DNA of 64,000 nt, taken from assembly GCF_025499515.1 (NCBI RefSeq), contig NZ_JAMKFA010000001.1, positions 186,001-250,000 on the forward strand, given 5' to 3'. Shown piece by piece: positions 44,602 to 53,903 of this stretch. The position numbers and the translations under genes were made by a program. The stretch's first letter is position 1, and each line of letters begins with the position of its first letter. The DNA is from Flavobacterium odoriferum (GTDB lineage Bacteria; Bacteroidota; Bacteroidia; Flavobacteriales; Flavobacteriaceae). The notes beneath the pieces were generated by a model that did no database searches, was not told the DNA's origin, and saw nothing but the letters and a program-made list of their open reading frames with translations.

Positions 44602-45105
44602 TTAAAATGTTAAATCGTTTTCTTCTTTCAAGTGTTTTGCAATGACAAAAACCTCACTCAATACTAAGAAAAACAAACCTAATGAAAATAGTAAAACAAA
44701 AGGATTCAATCCTAAACTCAATGAAATATTATTATTCAATAGTTCTGAAATGAAATTAGGAATTCCTCCTAAAAATGCAGATAAAATGATTACAAATCCT
44801 ATTCTTTTTAAAAGCATAACAATTTCCGAATCGAAAATAACCCTCAATTGAAACAAACGCAATAGTTTTCGAAAAAGAAACAAACCATAAATAATTAGTG
44901 ACACCGAAATAATCAAGAACACAAAAATTAACTTTGATTTAAAATCGACCACTTCTAAAGTTGTACCGTTAATTTCTATCGGAATATCAAGAGGTTCATT
45001 ACTAAAAAGCACCATTCCAACAAAAAACAATAAAAATGGAATCGTAATCAACATGGTAATCCAAACAAAATCAACAATTCCTTTTAAAAAATTTAATTTT
45101 CTCAT
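44602..45105 (-). CDS. DUF2975 domain-containing membrane protein
   Basis: The 167-residue membrane protein has four helices (about residues 8-33, 51-75, 92-115 and 130-155). A longer reading frame starts with TTG at 45132, but that lies within a promoter box (TATATTTG at 45130-45137), so ATG at 45105 is preferred. It pairs with the downstream small HTH regulator, as expected for DUF2975. Confidence 0.85.
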   Translation of the reverse strand: MRKLNFLKGIVDFVWITMLITIPFLLFFVGMVLFSNEPLDIPIEINGTTLEVVDFKSKLIFVFLIISVSLIIYGLFLFRKLLRLFQLRVIFDSEIVMLLKRIGFVIILSAFLGGIPNFISELLNNNISLSLGLNPFVLLFSLGLFFLVLSEVFVIAKHLKEENDLTF

Positions 45106-45129
45106 CTCTTTGCTTTTTAAAGTTCGAGA

Positions 45130-45157
45130 CAAATATATAAAAATTATTGTTTTACAA
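45130..45157 (-). promoter_or_regulatory. promoter of the DUF2975-HTH pair
   Basis: The minus strand has TTG (complement of 45155-45157) and TATATTTG (complement of 45130-45137) with a 17-bp spacer, slightly shorter than the usual 19-21. Confidence 0.5.
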
Positions 45158-45209
45158 TAATAAAATATTAAATTTTGATAATTTTTTAATTTGTGAAGTT
45201 AAAATAAAT

Positions 45210-45242
45210 AGACCTGACAGGTTTCAAAAACCTGTCAGGTCT
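45210..45242. repeat. perfect 15-bp palindromic repeat
   Basis: AGACCTGACAGGTTT (45210-45224) and its complement (45228-45242) surround a 3-nt loop. It is markedly more GC-rich than its AT-rich surroundings and lacks a T-tract. It resembles a REP-like palindrome I recall as repeated in Bacteroidetes genomes. Confidence 0.75.
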
Positions 45243-45288
45243 AAAATTGCGCTATCGATGTGGTGAGATGTATGAAAATAGGAACCTT

Positions 45289-46083
45289 TTAATTTACTCT
45301 AACAATTTTTGAATCAAAATCAGCAACCAAATATACTCTATCAAATTTAGATGGTAATTTATAATCTTCATTTTCATTTAACTCGTAAGACGCAGAAGAA
45401 AGTGAACCAATAAATAACACTAACCAATATTCAGATATTTCTTTCTCATCTTTTTTATATAAAAAAATTTTATTTTCCTTTTTATTTATTTCTTTTTCTA
45501 AACGTTCTTTTGTCAAATAATCACTTTGCCATTTTTTTTCATCATAAGAAAAACTGATTTTAGAATGGATTGTTGTTTTAACATTTTTAATATAAAAAGG
45601 TTTTTCTATAAAAAGTCCATTTTTAACTGAATTTACATAACGAGCAATTTCAACTGCTATCTTTTTCTTTTCGATTTGTTTATAGACTATATTGTCATCT
45701 TCAACTGAAATAATAGCATGTACTTTATCATTAGGAAACATTGATTTGTATACTTCTTCTGAATATTCAATTATAGAATTAACCCTATTAAAATTTCCTG
45801 CATTTTCAGAAAATATTCTAGTATGCTCTAATCCTACTAATTTTGAATCATATTTAATTATAAAATCAGGTCTTGGTGGGCTCGGTTTTTCAATAATAGA
45901 TATTTGACAATTAAGATTATAAATAAACTTTCCTATTTGACAAACTTCTAAAATTTCTTTTTTTTCTAAAGTATAATTTTGAAGAATCGGATTAATGATA
46001 TCTCCTAAATTTTTACTCTCTTTTTTAGCATCTTCAACTAATTTTTTTATACTTTCAAGACTAATTTTCATAAAATTACTCAT
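45289..46083 (-). CDS. possible PD-(D/E)xK nuclease-like protein
   Basis: The 264-residue protein has no signal peptide. The segment RPDFIIKYDSKLVGLEHTRI (residues 71-90) resembles the PD-(D/E)xK core, with PD at 72-73 and E86, but with Thr88 where the Lys is expected. This ExT variant appears in other hypothetical nucleases. A later WLVLFIGSLSS strand is also typical of such proteins. The start overlaps the stop of the upstream secreted-protein gene by 4 bp (ATGA). The pair sits in an accessory islet between mfd and the HTH regulator. Function is speculative. Confidence 0.6.
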   Translation of the reverse strand: MSNFMKISLESIKKLVEDAKKESKNLGDIINPILQNYTLEKKEILEVCQIGKFIYNLNCQISIIEKPSPPRPDFIIKYDSKLVGLEHTRIFSENAGNFNRVNSIIEYSEEVYKSMFPNDKVHAIISVEDDNIVYKQIEKKKIAVEIARYVNSVKNGLFIEKPFYIKNVKTTIHSKISFSYDEKKWQSDYLTKERLEKEINKKENKIFLYKKDEKEISEYWLVLFIGSLSSASYELNENEDYKLPSKFDRVYLVADFDSKIVRVN

Positions 46084-46916
46084 TCTTGCTCATCCAAAAT
46101 TTTAAGTAAAGCATCAGACATAATTACCTTATTTGGAACAGTAATTGTCTTAAAAGTACCATCCATATATTGAATCTTAATATTTGTTATTTTAGCTGTT
46201 TCTACAATATCTGTATACCAAACATATTCATAAGTGTAAGAACCTGATTCATTTGGTTCAATAGGACCAATTGATTTCACTGTAATATTTTTCAACCCTT
46301 TAACTCTATCTATTACTGGGTCTTTAACAGCATTATAACCAACAAAAGTAGTCCAAATATATTTTATTGTCTTTTTTGTAGGGTTAATGAACTCTATTTC
46401 CACTCCAGTACCATCAGTATATCCACTTTCATCAAGAACATCCCACTTTTTAATTATTAAACCTTGCTGAGATGAATATTTTATAAATTCATCAAATTTC
46501 TTTAGTTTTTCTAATCTTTGAATATCAGCCAATTTAGAAGAATTTTCTCTGAAACTATTCTTTTCAATCTCTGTAAAATCATTAATTATTCCATAAAAAT
46601 CTTTTTCACATATTAAAAAATCAACTTCAATGAACAAATATTTTTCGTTAAATTTTACTTCGTAAAATTTAGAAGATTGATTGTTTTTTTCTGAAACACA
46701 TTCTTTTATTCCTGTAATTATTAAAACCTCTCCTTGTTTGATTTCATTCAAGTATTTAAGACTACAATTATAGGAATCAATCGTTTCTCCAAGATACTTA
46801 TCATTGCTTAATAATCCCAAAGCAACAAATTGCTTATCTTCTTTTGTTGCTTGACAAAAAACTAATTGATTTAAAAAAAATACTATAATTAAATAAAACT
46901 TAATAGATGTACTCAT
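46080..46916 (-). CDS. secreted protein of unknown function
   Basis: The 278-residue protein has a signal peptide (MSTSIKFYLIIVFFLNQLVFCQ). Its second half carries a beta-rich domain (GTGVEIEFINPTKKTIKYIWTTFVGYN), like immunoglobulin-type domains in cell-surface proteins. I do not recognise a family. Its stop overlaps the next gene's start by 4 bp. Confidence 0.7.
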   Translation of the reverse strand: MSTSIKFYLIIVFFLNQLVFCQATKEDKQFVALGLLSNDKYLGETIDSYNCSLKYLNEIKQGEVLIITGIKECVSEKNNQSSKFYEVKFNEKYLFIEVDFLICEKDFYGIINDFTEIEKNSFRENSSKLADIQRLEKLKKFDEFIKYSSQQGLIIKKWDVLDESGYTDGTGVEIEFINPTKKTIKYIWTTFVGYNAVKDPVIDRVKGLKNITVKSIGPIEPNESGSYTYEYVWYTDIVETAKITNIKIQYMDGTFKTITVPNKVIMSDALLKILDEQE

Positions 46917-46953
46917 AATAACTTGATTATTTAATTTATAAATATAACAAAAT

Positions 46954-49900
46954 TTAAATCCCTTCCAACAACTCCAACGCCTTATTCACTGATTTCACAT
47001 TATCAAAAGTCAGCAATAAGCGTAAGCCGTTTTTGGTTTCTTTTTCTTTTATTTTACAAACATTGCCGTTGCGTTGCGCAAATTGTAGTACGTTCATAAA
47101 ACGGTTACTTTGGTAGAAATCACTTTGTTGGTCGCCAATGAAATAACCCACCATTTTGCCTTGTTTCATCATCAAACGTTCTATTCCCATCGCGGTGGCT
47201 TTCCATTTGATGCGTACGCTATTTAGTAAGGCAATGGCTGGTTTTGGTAACGCACCAAAGCGGTCAATTAATTTTTGTTCGTATTGTTGTAGCGTGACTT
47301 CGTCTTTAATTTGGCTCAACTCATTATATAAATTCAAACGTTCGGTGATGTTGTTGATGTACTCATCTGGGAACAGCAATTCGAAATCGGTATCAATTTG
47401 AATGTCTTTGACAAATTCTTTGGTTTCGATGTCGTTTTCTTCTTGGTATAACTCTTTGAATTCATTTTCTTTCAACTCGTCAATGGCTTCATTCATGATT
47501 TTTTGGTAAGTATCAAAGCCTATTTCGTTGATAAAACCACTTTGTTCACCACCTAATAAATCACCCGCACCACGAATTTCCAAATCCTTCATCGCAATAT
47601 TGAAACCGCTTCCTAATTCGCTAAATTGTTCCAAAGCAGTAATACGCTTTTGCGCTTCACCCGTCATCATCGAATACGGCGGCGTAATGAAATAACAAAA
47701 CGCTTTTTTATTACTTCTTCCCACACGACCACGCATTTGGTGCAAATCAGACAATCCGAAATTATTGGCGTTATTGATGAAAATCGTATTCGCATTCGGA
47801 ACATCTAAACCACTTTCGATAATGGTGGTAGCTACCAAAACGTCAAATTCACCTTCCATGAAAGCCAACATCAATTCTTCCAATTTTTTTCCATCCATTT
47901 GACCGTGACCGATGCCGACTTTTGCTCCTGGCACCAAGCGCTGAATCATTCCAGCTACTTCTTTAATATTTTCAATTCGGTTATTGATGAAAAACACTTG
48001 CCCACCACGCTGAATTTCATACGAAATTGCATCACGAATGGCTTCTTCGTTAAAACGAATCACGTGCGTTTCAATTGGATAACGATTTGGTGGAGGCGTT
48101 GTAATTACAGATAAATCGCGCGCTGCCATCAATGAAAATTGCAACGTTCTCGGAATCGGAGTTGCGGTTAAGGTCAACGTATCTACATTAGTCGCAATGG
48201 TTTTCAATTTATCTTTTACGTTGACTCCGAACTTTTGTTCTTCATCAATAATCAACAAACCTAAATCTTTAAATACCACATTTTTATTTACCAATTGATG
48301 TGTTCCAATCAAAATATCGACTTTTCCTTCTTGTAATTTTTGAAGTGTTTCCGCTTTTTGTTTCGCTGTTCTAAATCGGTTCAAATAACTCACGGTAACT
48401 GGCATATCTTTCAAACGTTCCGAAAATGTTCGGTAATGTTGATACGCCAAAATAGTCGTTGGCACTAAAACTGCGACTTGTTTTCCGTTGTCTACCGCTT
48501 TAAAAGCCGCACGAATCGCAACTTCTGTCTTTCCGAAACCAACGTCACCACAGACTAATCGGTCCATTGGACGTTCGCTTTCCATATCGGCTTTTACATC
48601 GGCTGTTGCGGTAACTTGGTCTGGTGTATCTTCGTAAATGAACGAACTTTCTAATTCTTTTTGCAAATAACTATCGGGTGCAAACTGAAAACCTTTGTCT
48701 AATCTTCTCTTCGCATACAACTGAATTAGGTTGAATGCAATATGTTTTACACGCGCTTTTGTTTTTTGTTTTAGGGTTTTCCAGGCGTTGCTTCCTAATT
48801 TATAAATCTTTGGAGGCGCGCCATCTTTCCCATTATATTTTGAGATTTTGTGTAGCGAATGAATGCTCACATACACAATATCGTTATCGGCATAAACCAA
48901 TTTTATGGCTTCTTGCGTTTTGCCTTCGACCTGGATTTTCTGCAAGCCACCAAATTTTCCAATACCATGATCAATGTGAGTTACATAATCACCCACCGAC
49001 AACGAAGTCAATTCTTTTAGCGTAATGGTTTGCTTTTTCGAATAGCCATTTTTGATGGAAAACTTATGGTAACGCTCAAAAATTTGATGGTCGGTATAAC
49101 ATGCAATTTGATTTTCTTCATCGATAAAACCTTCAAACAAAGGCAACACCATGGTTTTATATTGCTTGCGAATACTTTCGTGATTGGCTTCATCAATATC
49201 TTCAAAAATATCATGAAAACGACTCGCCTGATTTTCATTCGAACAACACAAATAATTTTTGTAACCGTTGAAATGATTCTCGCTCAAATTGTTCAACAAC
49301 AAATCGAATTGTTTATTGAACGAAGGCTGTGGCTGAATATGAAATTCGACTTTTTTATCGGTTTTAAAAACAGGGTTTGTCTGCAACTCAATAACTGAAA
49401 AATCCAGTGCACGTTTTAAAAATTGCTTTTGATTTAAGAATAATTCTTCTGGCGGTGCATGTTGAATATCCTTAGATAATTTTTCGAAAGCTTCATTGGC
49501 TTTATCGAATAATTTATCCAATTGTTGTCCTAATAATTCTGTATTTTGAATCACTAAAACCGTTTTCTCGTTGATATAATCCAAAAAACTTTCGCGGTTT
49601 TCTTGCAGTAATTTATTTTCGACATTTGGAATGATTGAAATCTTTTTCAGTTTTTCAATCGATAATTGTGTTTCAACATCAAAACTTCTGATGCTGTCGA
49701 TTTCGTTTCCAAAAAATTCAATTCGGTATGGATTATCATTGGAAAAGGAAAATACGTCGATGATTCCACCACGAACGGAAAATTCGCCTGGTTCAGTCAC
49801 AAAATCAACACGTTTGAAATTGTATTCGAATAAGGTTTCGTTGATAAAATCGATAGAAAGTTTGTCTTCCACCGATAGTTTCAACGTATTTTTCTCTAAT

Positions 49901-50307
49901 TCTTTTCGGGTAACCACTTTTTCGAAAATGGCTTCGGCATAGGAAACAATAATTGCTGGTTTTTTACGTGAATTAATTCGGTTTAAAACCTCAGCACGTA
50001 AAAGAACATTAGCGTTGTCGGTTTCTTCAATTTGGTAAGGTCTTCGGTACGAACTTGGGTAAAAAAGTACGTCTTCGGTATTGATTAGTTGTTCTAAATC
50101 GTTCAAATAATACGCCGCTTCTTCTTTATTACTGAATAAAATCAGGAACGGAAGTTCGGATTTTTTAAACAACGAATTTGCCACAAAAGACAACGACGAG
50201 CCAACCAAACCAGTCATTTGAGACTTTTGGCGCGCTGGGAATGTACTTTCTAAAACGGCAATCTTTGGTGACTTATCGTAAATGGATATAATGTCGGACT
50301 TGCTCAA
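46954..50307 (-). CDS. mfd: transcription-repair coupling factor
   Basis: The 1117-residue protein removes stalled RNA polymerase and recruits UvrA. In order: a UvrB-like N-terminal module (RGGIIDVFSF), the RNA polymerase interaction domain (LSVGDYVTHIDHGIGKFGGL), the SF2 helicase with Walker A GDVGFGKTE and DEEQ box IDEEQKFGV, then the helicase C-terminal domain (GHGQMDGKKLEELM, MRGRVGRS) and the D7 region. The length is normal. It is preceded by a promoter that overlaps the terminator of the upstream T9SS gene. Confidence 0.97.
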   Translation of the reverse strand: MSKSDIISIYDKSPKIAVLESTFPARQKSQMTGLVGSSLSFVANSLFKKSELPFLILFSNKEEAAYYLNDLEQLINTEDVLFYPSSYRRPYQIEETDNANVLLRAEVLNRINSRKKPAIIVSYAEAIFEKVVTRKELEKNTLKLSVEDKLSIDFINETLFEYNFKRVDFVTEPGEFSVRGGIIDVFSFSNDNPYRIEFFGNEIDSIRSFDVETQLSIEKLKKISIIPNVENKLLQENRESFLDYINEKTVLVIQNTELLGQQLDKLFDKANEAFEKLSKDIQHAPPEELFLNQKQFLKRALDFSVIELQTNPVFKTDKKVEFHIQPQPSFNKQFDLLLNNLSENHFNGYKNYLCCSNENQASRFHDIFEDIDEANHESIRKQYKTMVLPLFEGFIDEENQIACYTDHQIFERYHKFSIKNGYSKKQTITLKELTSLSVGDYVTHIDHGIGKFGGLQKIQVEGKTQEAIKLVYADNDIVYVSIHSLHKISKYNGKDGAPPKIYKLGSNAWKTLKQKTKARVKHIAFNLIQLYAKRRLDKGFQFAPDSYLQKELESSFIYEDTPDQVTATADVKADMESERPMDRLVCGDVGFGKTEVAIRAAFKAVDNGKQVAVLVPTTILAYQHYRTFSERLKDMPVTVSYLNRFRTAKQKAETLQKLQEGKVDILIGTHQLVNKNVVFKDLGLLIIDEEQKFGVNVKDKLKTIATNVDTLTLTATPIPRTLQFSLMAARDLSVITTPPPNRYPIETHVIRFNEEAIRDAISYEIQRGGQVFFINNRIENIKEVAGMIQRLVPGAKVGIGHGQMDGKKLEELMLAFMEGEFDVLVATTIIESGLDVPNANTIFINNANNFGLSDLHQMRGRVGRSNKKAFCYFITPPYSMMTGEAQKRITALEQFSELGSGFNIAMKDLEIRGAGDLLGGEQSGFINEIGFDTYQKIMNEAIDELKENEFKELYQEENDIETKEFVKDIQIDTDFELLFPDEYINNITERLNLYNELSQIKDEVTLQQYEQKLIDRFGALPKPAIALLNSVRIKWKATAMGIERLMMKQGKMVGYFIGDQQSDFYQSNRFMNVLQFAQRNGNVCKIKEKETKNGLRLLLTFDNVKSVNKALELLEGI

Positions 50308-50328
50308 AATGAATTTTTTAATTGACTA

Positions 50329-50357
50329 CAAAAATAAAAAAACCACTACGTTTTCAA
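50329..50357 (-). promoter_or_regulatory. probable mfd promoter nested in the upstream terminator
   Basis: The minus strand reads TTG (complement of 50355-50357) and TATTTTTG (complement of 50329-50336), 18 bp apart. It overlaps the terminator hairpin at 50341-50373. Confidence 0.5.
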
Positions 50358-50373
50358 TAGAAAAGTAGTGGTT
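50341..50373 (-). terminator. terminator of the T9SS protein gene
   Basis: An outer 9-bp stem (aaccactac with gtagtggtt) and an inner 5-bp stem, separated by a 1-nt bulge, are followed on the minus strand by a T-run. Confidence 0.75.
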
Positions 50374-50391
50374 ATATTAGGGAAACGATTG

Positions 50392-52053
50392 TTAAAAAAT
50401 GAATTTCTTAGCAACTGTAACGTTATTTTCTAATGTTGTTTTAATAATTAGTGCTTGATTGTTTTGTGTTAATTCAGAAAGAACAATTTCTGAAGTGTTT
50501 ATTTTATCTTTTGAAAAGACAATTCTTCCAAGCATATCATAAACCATTACACTTGCAATATTTGATTTTGTTGAAACGATTTTTGGTTGATTATTCTCTT
50601 TAAAAACATATACTGAATTTTCAATTCCGGCAAAATCATCATTTGACAACAATAAGTTTTTGTAATGTAAAACAAATCTATCTTCAAAAACACCCATATT
50701 ACTTGAAAAAGTATATGGACTTACTTTTAAATCATGAAATGTATTTGTCACTTTATCTTCAATAAACACATCTTTGTCATTAAAGAAGACGCCTAATTCA
50801 GATATCGAAATATCAAAACTTGTTACTGCATTTATTGTCGATTTAAATCCAAAGACAACTTGATCGTCAATATTCCATGGCAACTCTCTTGCTTGGATTG
50901 CCAAAGCATGTCCTGGTATTATTGAATAAAAACTTACGAAAACACCGTCAATTTGTTCGCCATCAATTCCAACATCATATCCATTTGTTGCACTAGATAA
51001 ATATTGGACTACTTGCTGTTTAAATGCGCCTCCAGAATTTGATAAATCTAATCTCAATAAATTATCATCTTCTTCATCAAATGTATCACTAGGAGAACTT
51101 GATCTAAAAAATCTTCCATTATTCCCTGCCTGTCTCATAGCATTAGTAAAAGTTACTGTTCCTGTTGAAGAAGATCGTGCAAAAAATCCCTGCCCTGATG
51201 CCATGTATCGATTTGGAACTACACCTCCAGAACTTGCTGCTGTTCCAGCTGTTCTTGTTCTAACTGCATAATCATTAGCAGTAAACACGTTAGATGCAAT
51301 TGCTGTATTATGTGTCCAATAATATAGTGTATTTATAGATGAGTTGTCTATTAAATCACGAGTATCTAAAGCGGACGGATATGGGTTTCCTAATAAATTA
51401 TAATTCCCTAAAACAGGATCCCAAGCTACCACATTTTGAGTATAATCACCATTATTTGGAACACCTTCAAATACCCCATTAAAAACCTGTGCAATTGCTC
51501 CATAACCTTGTGGTGCTCTAACTGCATAACCTTTACCTATTTGCATCGTATTTGTTGGGCTTTCCAAAACCCAACTATTAGTTGCCGCATTAAAGGAATA
51601 AAACTTATCACTTAATGTTAGTGGTGAAAAGATATTCAAAACTTGCCCTACAACTGGAGAAGACCAATAAGTATAATCGTATTGAATCATTGGTTCTGCA
51701 TTTCTTCTATACTCAATATTTCCAATGTTTACTGCTGATGGATTGTTTTGTACTAATGAACAATTATTTCTAATAATAAATTTTCCAGTCCCTAATACCT
51801 GTATATCATTTTCAACTGTAATTGTTGAAGATGATTGGATACTTAATGTTGCTCCAGACTGAACAATTATACTTTTCGCTTCTGTATTTACAGTAATAGC
51901 ACATGTCCCTGATGCTATAATAGCATCAACTGTAATTGTTGGCACACCATTATCCCAAGATGAACCTGTCCATGTAGTTGTTTGACTTGTTCCAAAGTTA
52001 ACAAAGGATAGTAATAAAGCTATAATTATTTTTTGTGTTAATTGCATTCTCAT
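50392..52053 (-). CDS. large secreted T9SS-type surface protein
   Basis: The 553-residue protein has a signal peptide (MRMQLTQKIIIALLLSFVNF). It has beta-helix-like repeats (IIVQSGATLSIQSSSTITVEND) early on, and a later T9SS C-terminal sorting domain (KSNIASVMVYDMLGRIVFSK, then TVAKKFIF). This layout fits a type IX-secreted adhesin or surface protein; such proteins often have ice-binding-like repeats. It follows a lipoprotein gene with a 3-bp gap, so the two are one unit. Confidence 0.85.
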   Translation of the reverse strand: MRMQLTQKIIIALLLSFVNFGTSQTTTWTGSSWDNGVPTITVDAIIASGTCAITVNTEAKSIIVQSGATLSIQSSSTITVENDIQVLGTGKFIIRNNCSLVQNNPSAVNIGNIEYRRNAEPMIQYDYTYWSSPVVGQVLNIFSPLTLSDKFYSFNAATNSWVLESPTNTMQIGKGYAVRAPQGYGAIAQVFNGVFEGVPNNGDYTQNVVAWDPVLGNYNLLGNPYPSALDTRDLIDNSSINTLYYWTHNTAIASNVFTANDYAVRTRTAGTAASSGGVVPNRYMASGQGFFARSSSTGTVTFTNAMRQAGNNGRFFRSSSPSDTFDEEDDNLLRLDLSNSGGAFKQQVVQYLSSATNGYDVGIDGEQIDGVFVSFYSIIPGHALAIQARELPWNIDDQVVFGFKSTINAVTSFDISISELGVFFNDKDVFIEDKVTNTFHDLKVSPYTFSSNMGVFEDRFVLHYKNLLLSNDDFAGIENSVYVFKENNQPKIVSTKSNIASVMVYDMLGRIVFSKDKINTSEIVLSELTQNNQALIIKTTLENNVTVAKKFIF

Positions 52054-52056
52054 TTA

Positions 52057-52665
52057 TTAATCTTTTAATTTTTCTTTTCTTTCTAATTCGTCAAAATCTA
52101 TTTTCTTAGCATTTCTTGTAGTGTCCAATGCTTGCAACATTAATTCTTCACCTATTTCTTTTGGAATTGCTTTTTTAATGACAATTTCATTCCATTGATT
52201 ATACAAACCGCTGATTTCTTCATTGATTTCGGGAATCAATTTGGCAACTTTTTGCTGCGGAATAACTTCTAAATTCATAAATGTTTCCAATGATTTCAAT
52301 TTGGTATTTAACGTTGTAATTCGACTCAGAATTTGAGGTTTATTATATTCCAAAGGAATAGAAATCACTAAAGTATCTGCTTTTGAAGACACGTTTTTAA
52401 TCTTCATTTTAAAAGCCGATAAAGTAGATTTTGGCTTTTGCGAAAGCTCAATTTCAAATTGTCTCCATTCATTCCAACCGTTCAAAATTGATTTAACTTC
52501 TGGTCTTGCATTTGGAAAATTAAATTGCCACATTTTAGAAATATTCTTAAAAACAGCTTCGTTTTTTTTAGCTATTTTCTGTGCCTCTAATTGTTGTTGT
52601 GAATCGTTTTCACAGGCCATTAAACCTAAAGCTAAAACCAATATAGTTGCTATAAAACCTTTCAT
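52057..52665 (-). CDS. lipoprotein of unknown function
   Basis: The 202-residue protein has a lipoprotein signal with lipobox GLMAC (Cys18). The mature part is mostly helical with charged residues, including KISNIW-like segments (MWQFNFPNARPEVKSIL). I do not recognise a family. It precedes the T9SS surface protein gene by 3 bp. Confidence 0.75.
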   Translation of the reverse strand: MKGFIATILVLALGLMACENDSQQQLEAQKIAKKNEAVFKNISKMWQFNFPNARPEVKSILNGWNEWRQFEIELSQKPKSTLSAFKMKIKNVSSKADTLVISIPLEYNKPQILSRITTLNTKLKSLETFMNLEVIPQQKVAKLIPEINEEISGLYNQWNEIVIKKAIPKEIGEELMLQALDTTRNAKKIDFDELERKEKLKD

Positions 52666-52847
52666 TTTTATAATTTAAAGAGCAAAGGTACAAATGTTTA
52701 TAAAATTTAAGTGATAATCTAATAATATCTTAACATTAGTTTGATATGCAATTAGTTGCTGTTTTAATAATTCTCATTTTAAGCAGAATTTATTATTAAA
52801 TACGAATCAAAACAAAGGTTTTACTAAAAATATTACAAAAAAAGCTG

Positions 52848-52877
52848 TTTTCGATTCGTACGAAATCGTTATATTTG
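52848..52877 (+). promoter_or_regulatory. promoter with operator-like palindrome for the epimerase gene
   Basis: TATATTTG at 52870-52877 is a full -7 match, with TTT at 52848-52850 as a weak -33 (19-bp spacer). A perfect 10-bp palindrome TTCGTACGAA (52855-52864) lies in the spacer, and TACGAATC at 52801-52808 is an inverted copy of GATTCGTA at 52853-52860. Confidence 0.5.
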
Positions 52878-52897
52878 TTTCTTCTATAATCTATCAA

Positions 52898-53854
52898 ATG
52901 GACACGAAAATTTTAATAATTGGTGCTTGTGGTCAAATAGGTACCGAACTTACCGCTAAACTTAGAGCTACTTATGGCGTTAATAATGTAATCGCTTCTG
53001 ATATTCGAAAACTAAATAACGATGTGGTTAACAACGGAATTTTTGAAGTTGTTAATGCTTTAGATTACAATCAAATTGAACATCTAATTGAACAATATCA
53101 AATCACAGATGTGTATTTAATGGCGGCTTTACTTTCGGCTACAGCTGAAAAAAATCCAGCTTTTGCATGGGATTTGAATATGAATTCGTTGTTTCATGTA
53201 TTAAACTTAGCTAAAGCTGGAAAAATTAAGAAAATTTTCTGGCCGTCTAGTATTGCGGTTTTTGGACCTACAACACCAAGACATAATACACCTCAATATA
53301 CCATTATGGAACCTTCTACGGTTTATGGAATTTCGAAACAAACTGGTGAAAGATGGTGTGAATATTACAACAAACAATATGGTGTTGATGTAAGAAGTAT
53401 TCGTTATCCAGGTTTAATTAGTTGGAGTACCGAAGCTGGTGGCGGAACTACAGATTATGCCGTAGACATATACCACAAAGCAATTACTGATGGAAAGTTT
53501 ACAAGTTTTTTATCAGAAAATACTGAACTACCAATGATGTATATGGATGATGCCATAAAAGCGACTATTGGAATTATGCAAGCTCCATCTGAAAAAATTA
53601 AAATTCGTTCATCTTATAATTTAGCAGCAATGAGTTTTACTCCGAAACAAATTGGTGAAGAGATTCAAAAACATTATACAAATTTTGAATTGAGTTACGA
53701 ACCTGACTTTCGCCAAAAAATTGCTGATAGTTGGCCAGCAAGTATTGATGATACTTCGGCAAGAGAAGATTGGAGTTGGAAAAATGATTTCGGTATAGAA
53801 AACATGACTGTTGATATGTTCAAAAATTTAAAAGAACACATTTATAATAAATAG
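52898..53854 (+). CDS. NAD-dependent epimerase / L-threonine 3-dehydrogenase-like
   Basis: The 318-residue short-chain dehydrogenase of the extended type has NAD motif GACGQIG (G9, G12, G15), catalytic Tyr143 and Lys147 (YGISK) and Ser at 117-118. The sequence (WPSSIAVFGPTTPRHNTPQ, LISWSTEAGGGTTDYAVD) matches bacterial UDP-galactose epimerase-like L-threonine dehydrogenases, which convert threonine to 2-amino-3-ketobutyrate. A sugar epimerase role is less likely. It is monocistronic with its own terminator. Confidence 0.85.
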   Translation: MDTKILIIGACGQIGTELTAKLRATYGVNNVIASDIRKLNNDVVNNGIFEVVNALDYNQIEHLIEQYQITDVYLMAALLSATAEKNPAFAWDLNMNSLFHVLNLAKAGKIKKIFWPSSIAVFGPTTPRHNTPQYTIMEPSTVYGISKQTGERWCEYYNKQYGVDVRSIRYPGLISWSTEAGGGTTDYAVDIYHKAITDGKFTSFLSENTELPMMYMDDAIKATIGIMQAPSEKIKIRSSYNLAAMSFTPKQIGEEIQKHYTNFELSYEPDFRQKIADSWPASIDDTSAREDWSWKNDFGIENMTVDMFKNLKEHIYNK

Positions 53855-53883
53855 AAAAACGCTCCATATAATGGAGCGTTTTT
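53855..53883 (+). terminator. terminator of the epimerase gene
   Basis: A 13-bp stem (aaaaacgctccat with its complement) and a 3-nt loop start at the stop codon region. It may serve the convergent globin-like gene too. Confidence 0.85.
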
Positions 53884-53903
53884 CATTAAAACAAAAAACA
53901 AAC

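Noticed and set aside
45210..45242. Palindrome considered as a terminator of the nuclease-like gene
   Set aside because: There is no T-tract on either side and the stem has no link to a nearby stop codon (about 47 bp away), so a mobile or binding-site repeat is more likely.
48735..49398. Two plus-strand frames within mfd
   Set aside because: They are antisense shadows of a well-conserved mfd coding region and have unnatural compositions.
52666..52897. Possible small gene in the gap before the epimerase gene
   Set aside because: No plausible reading frame with a start signal was seen; only the promoter and palindrome are supported.
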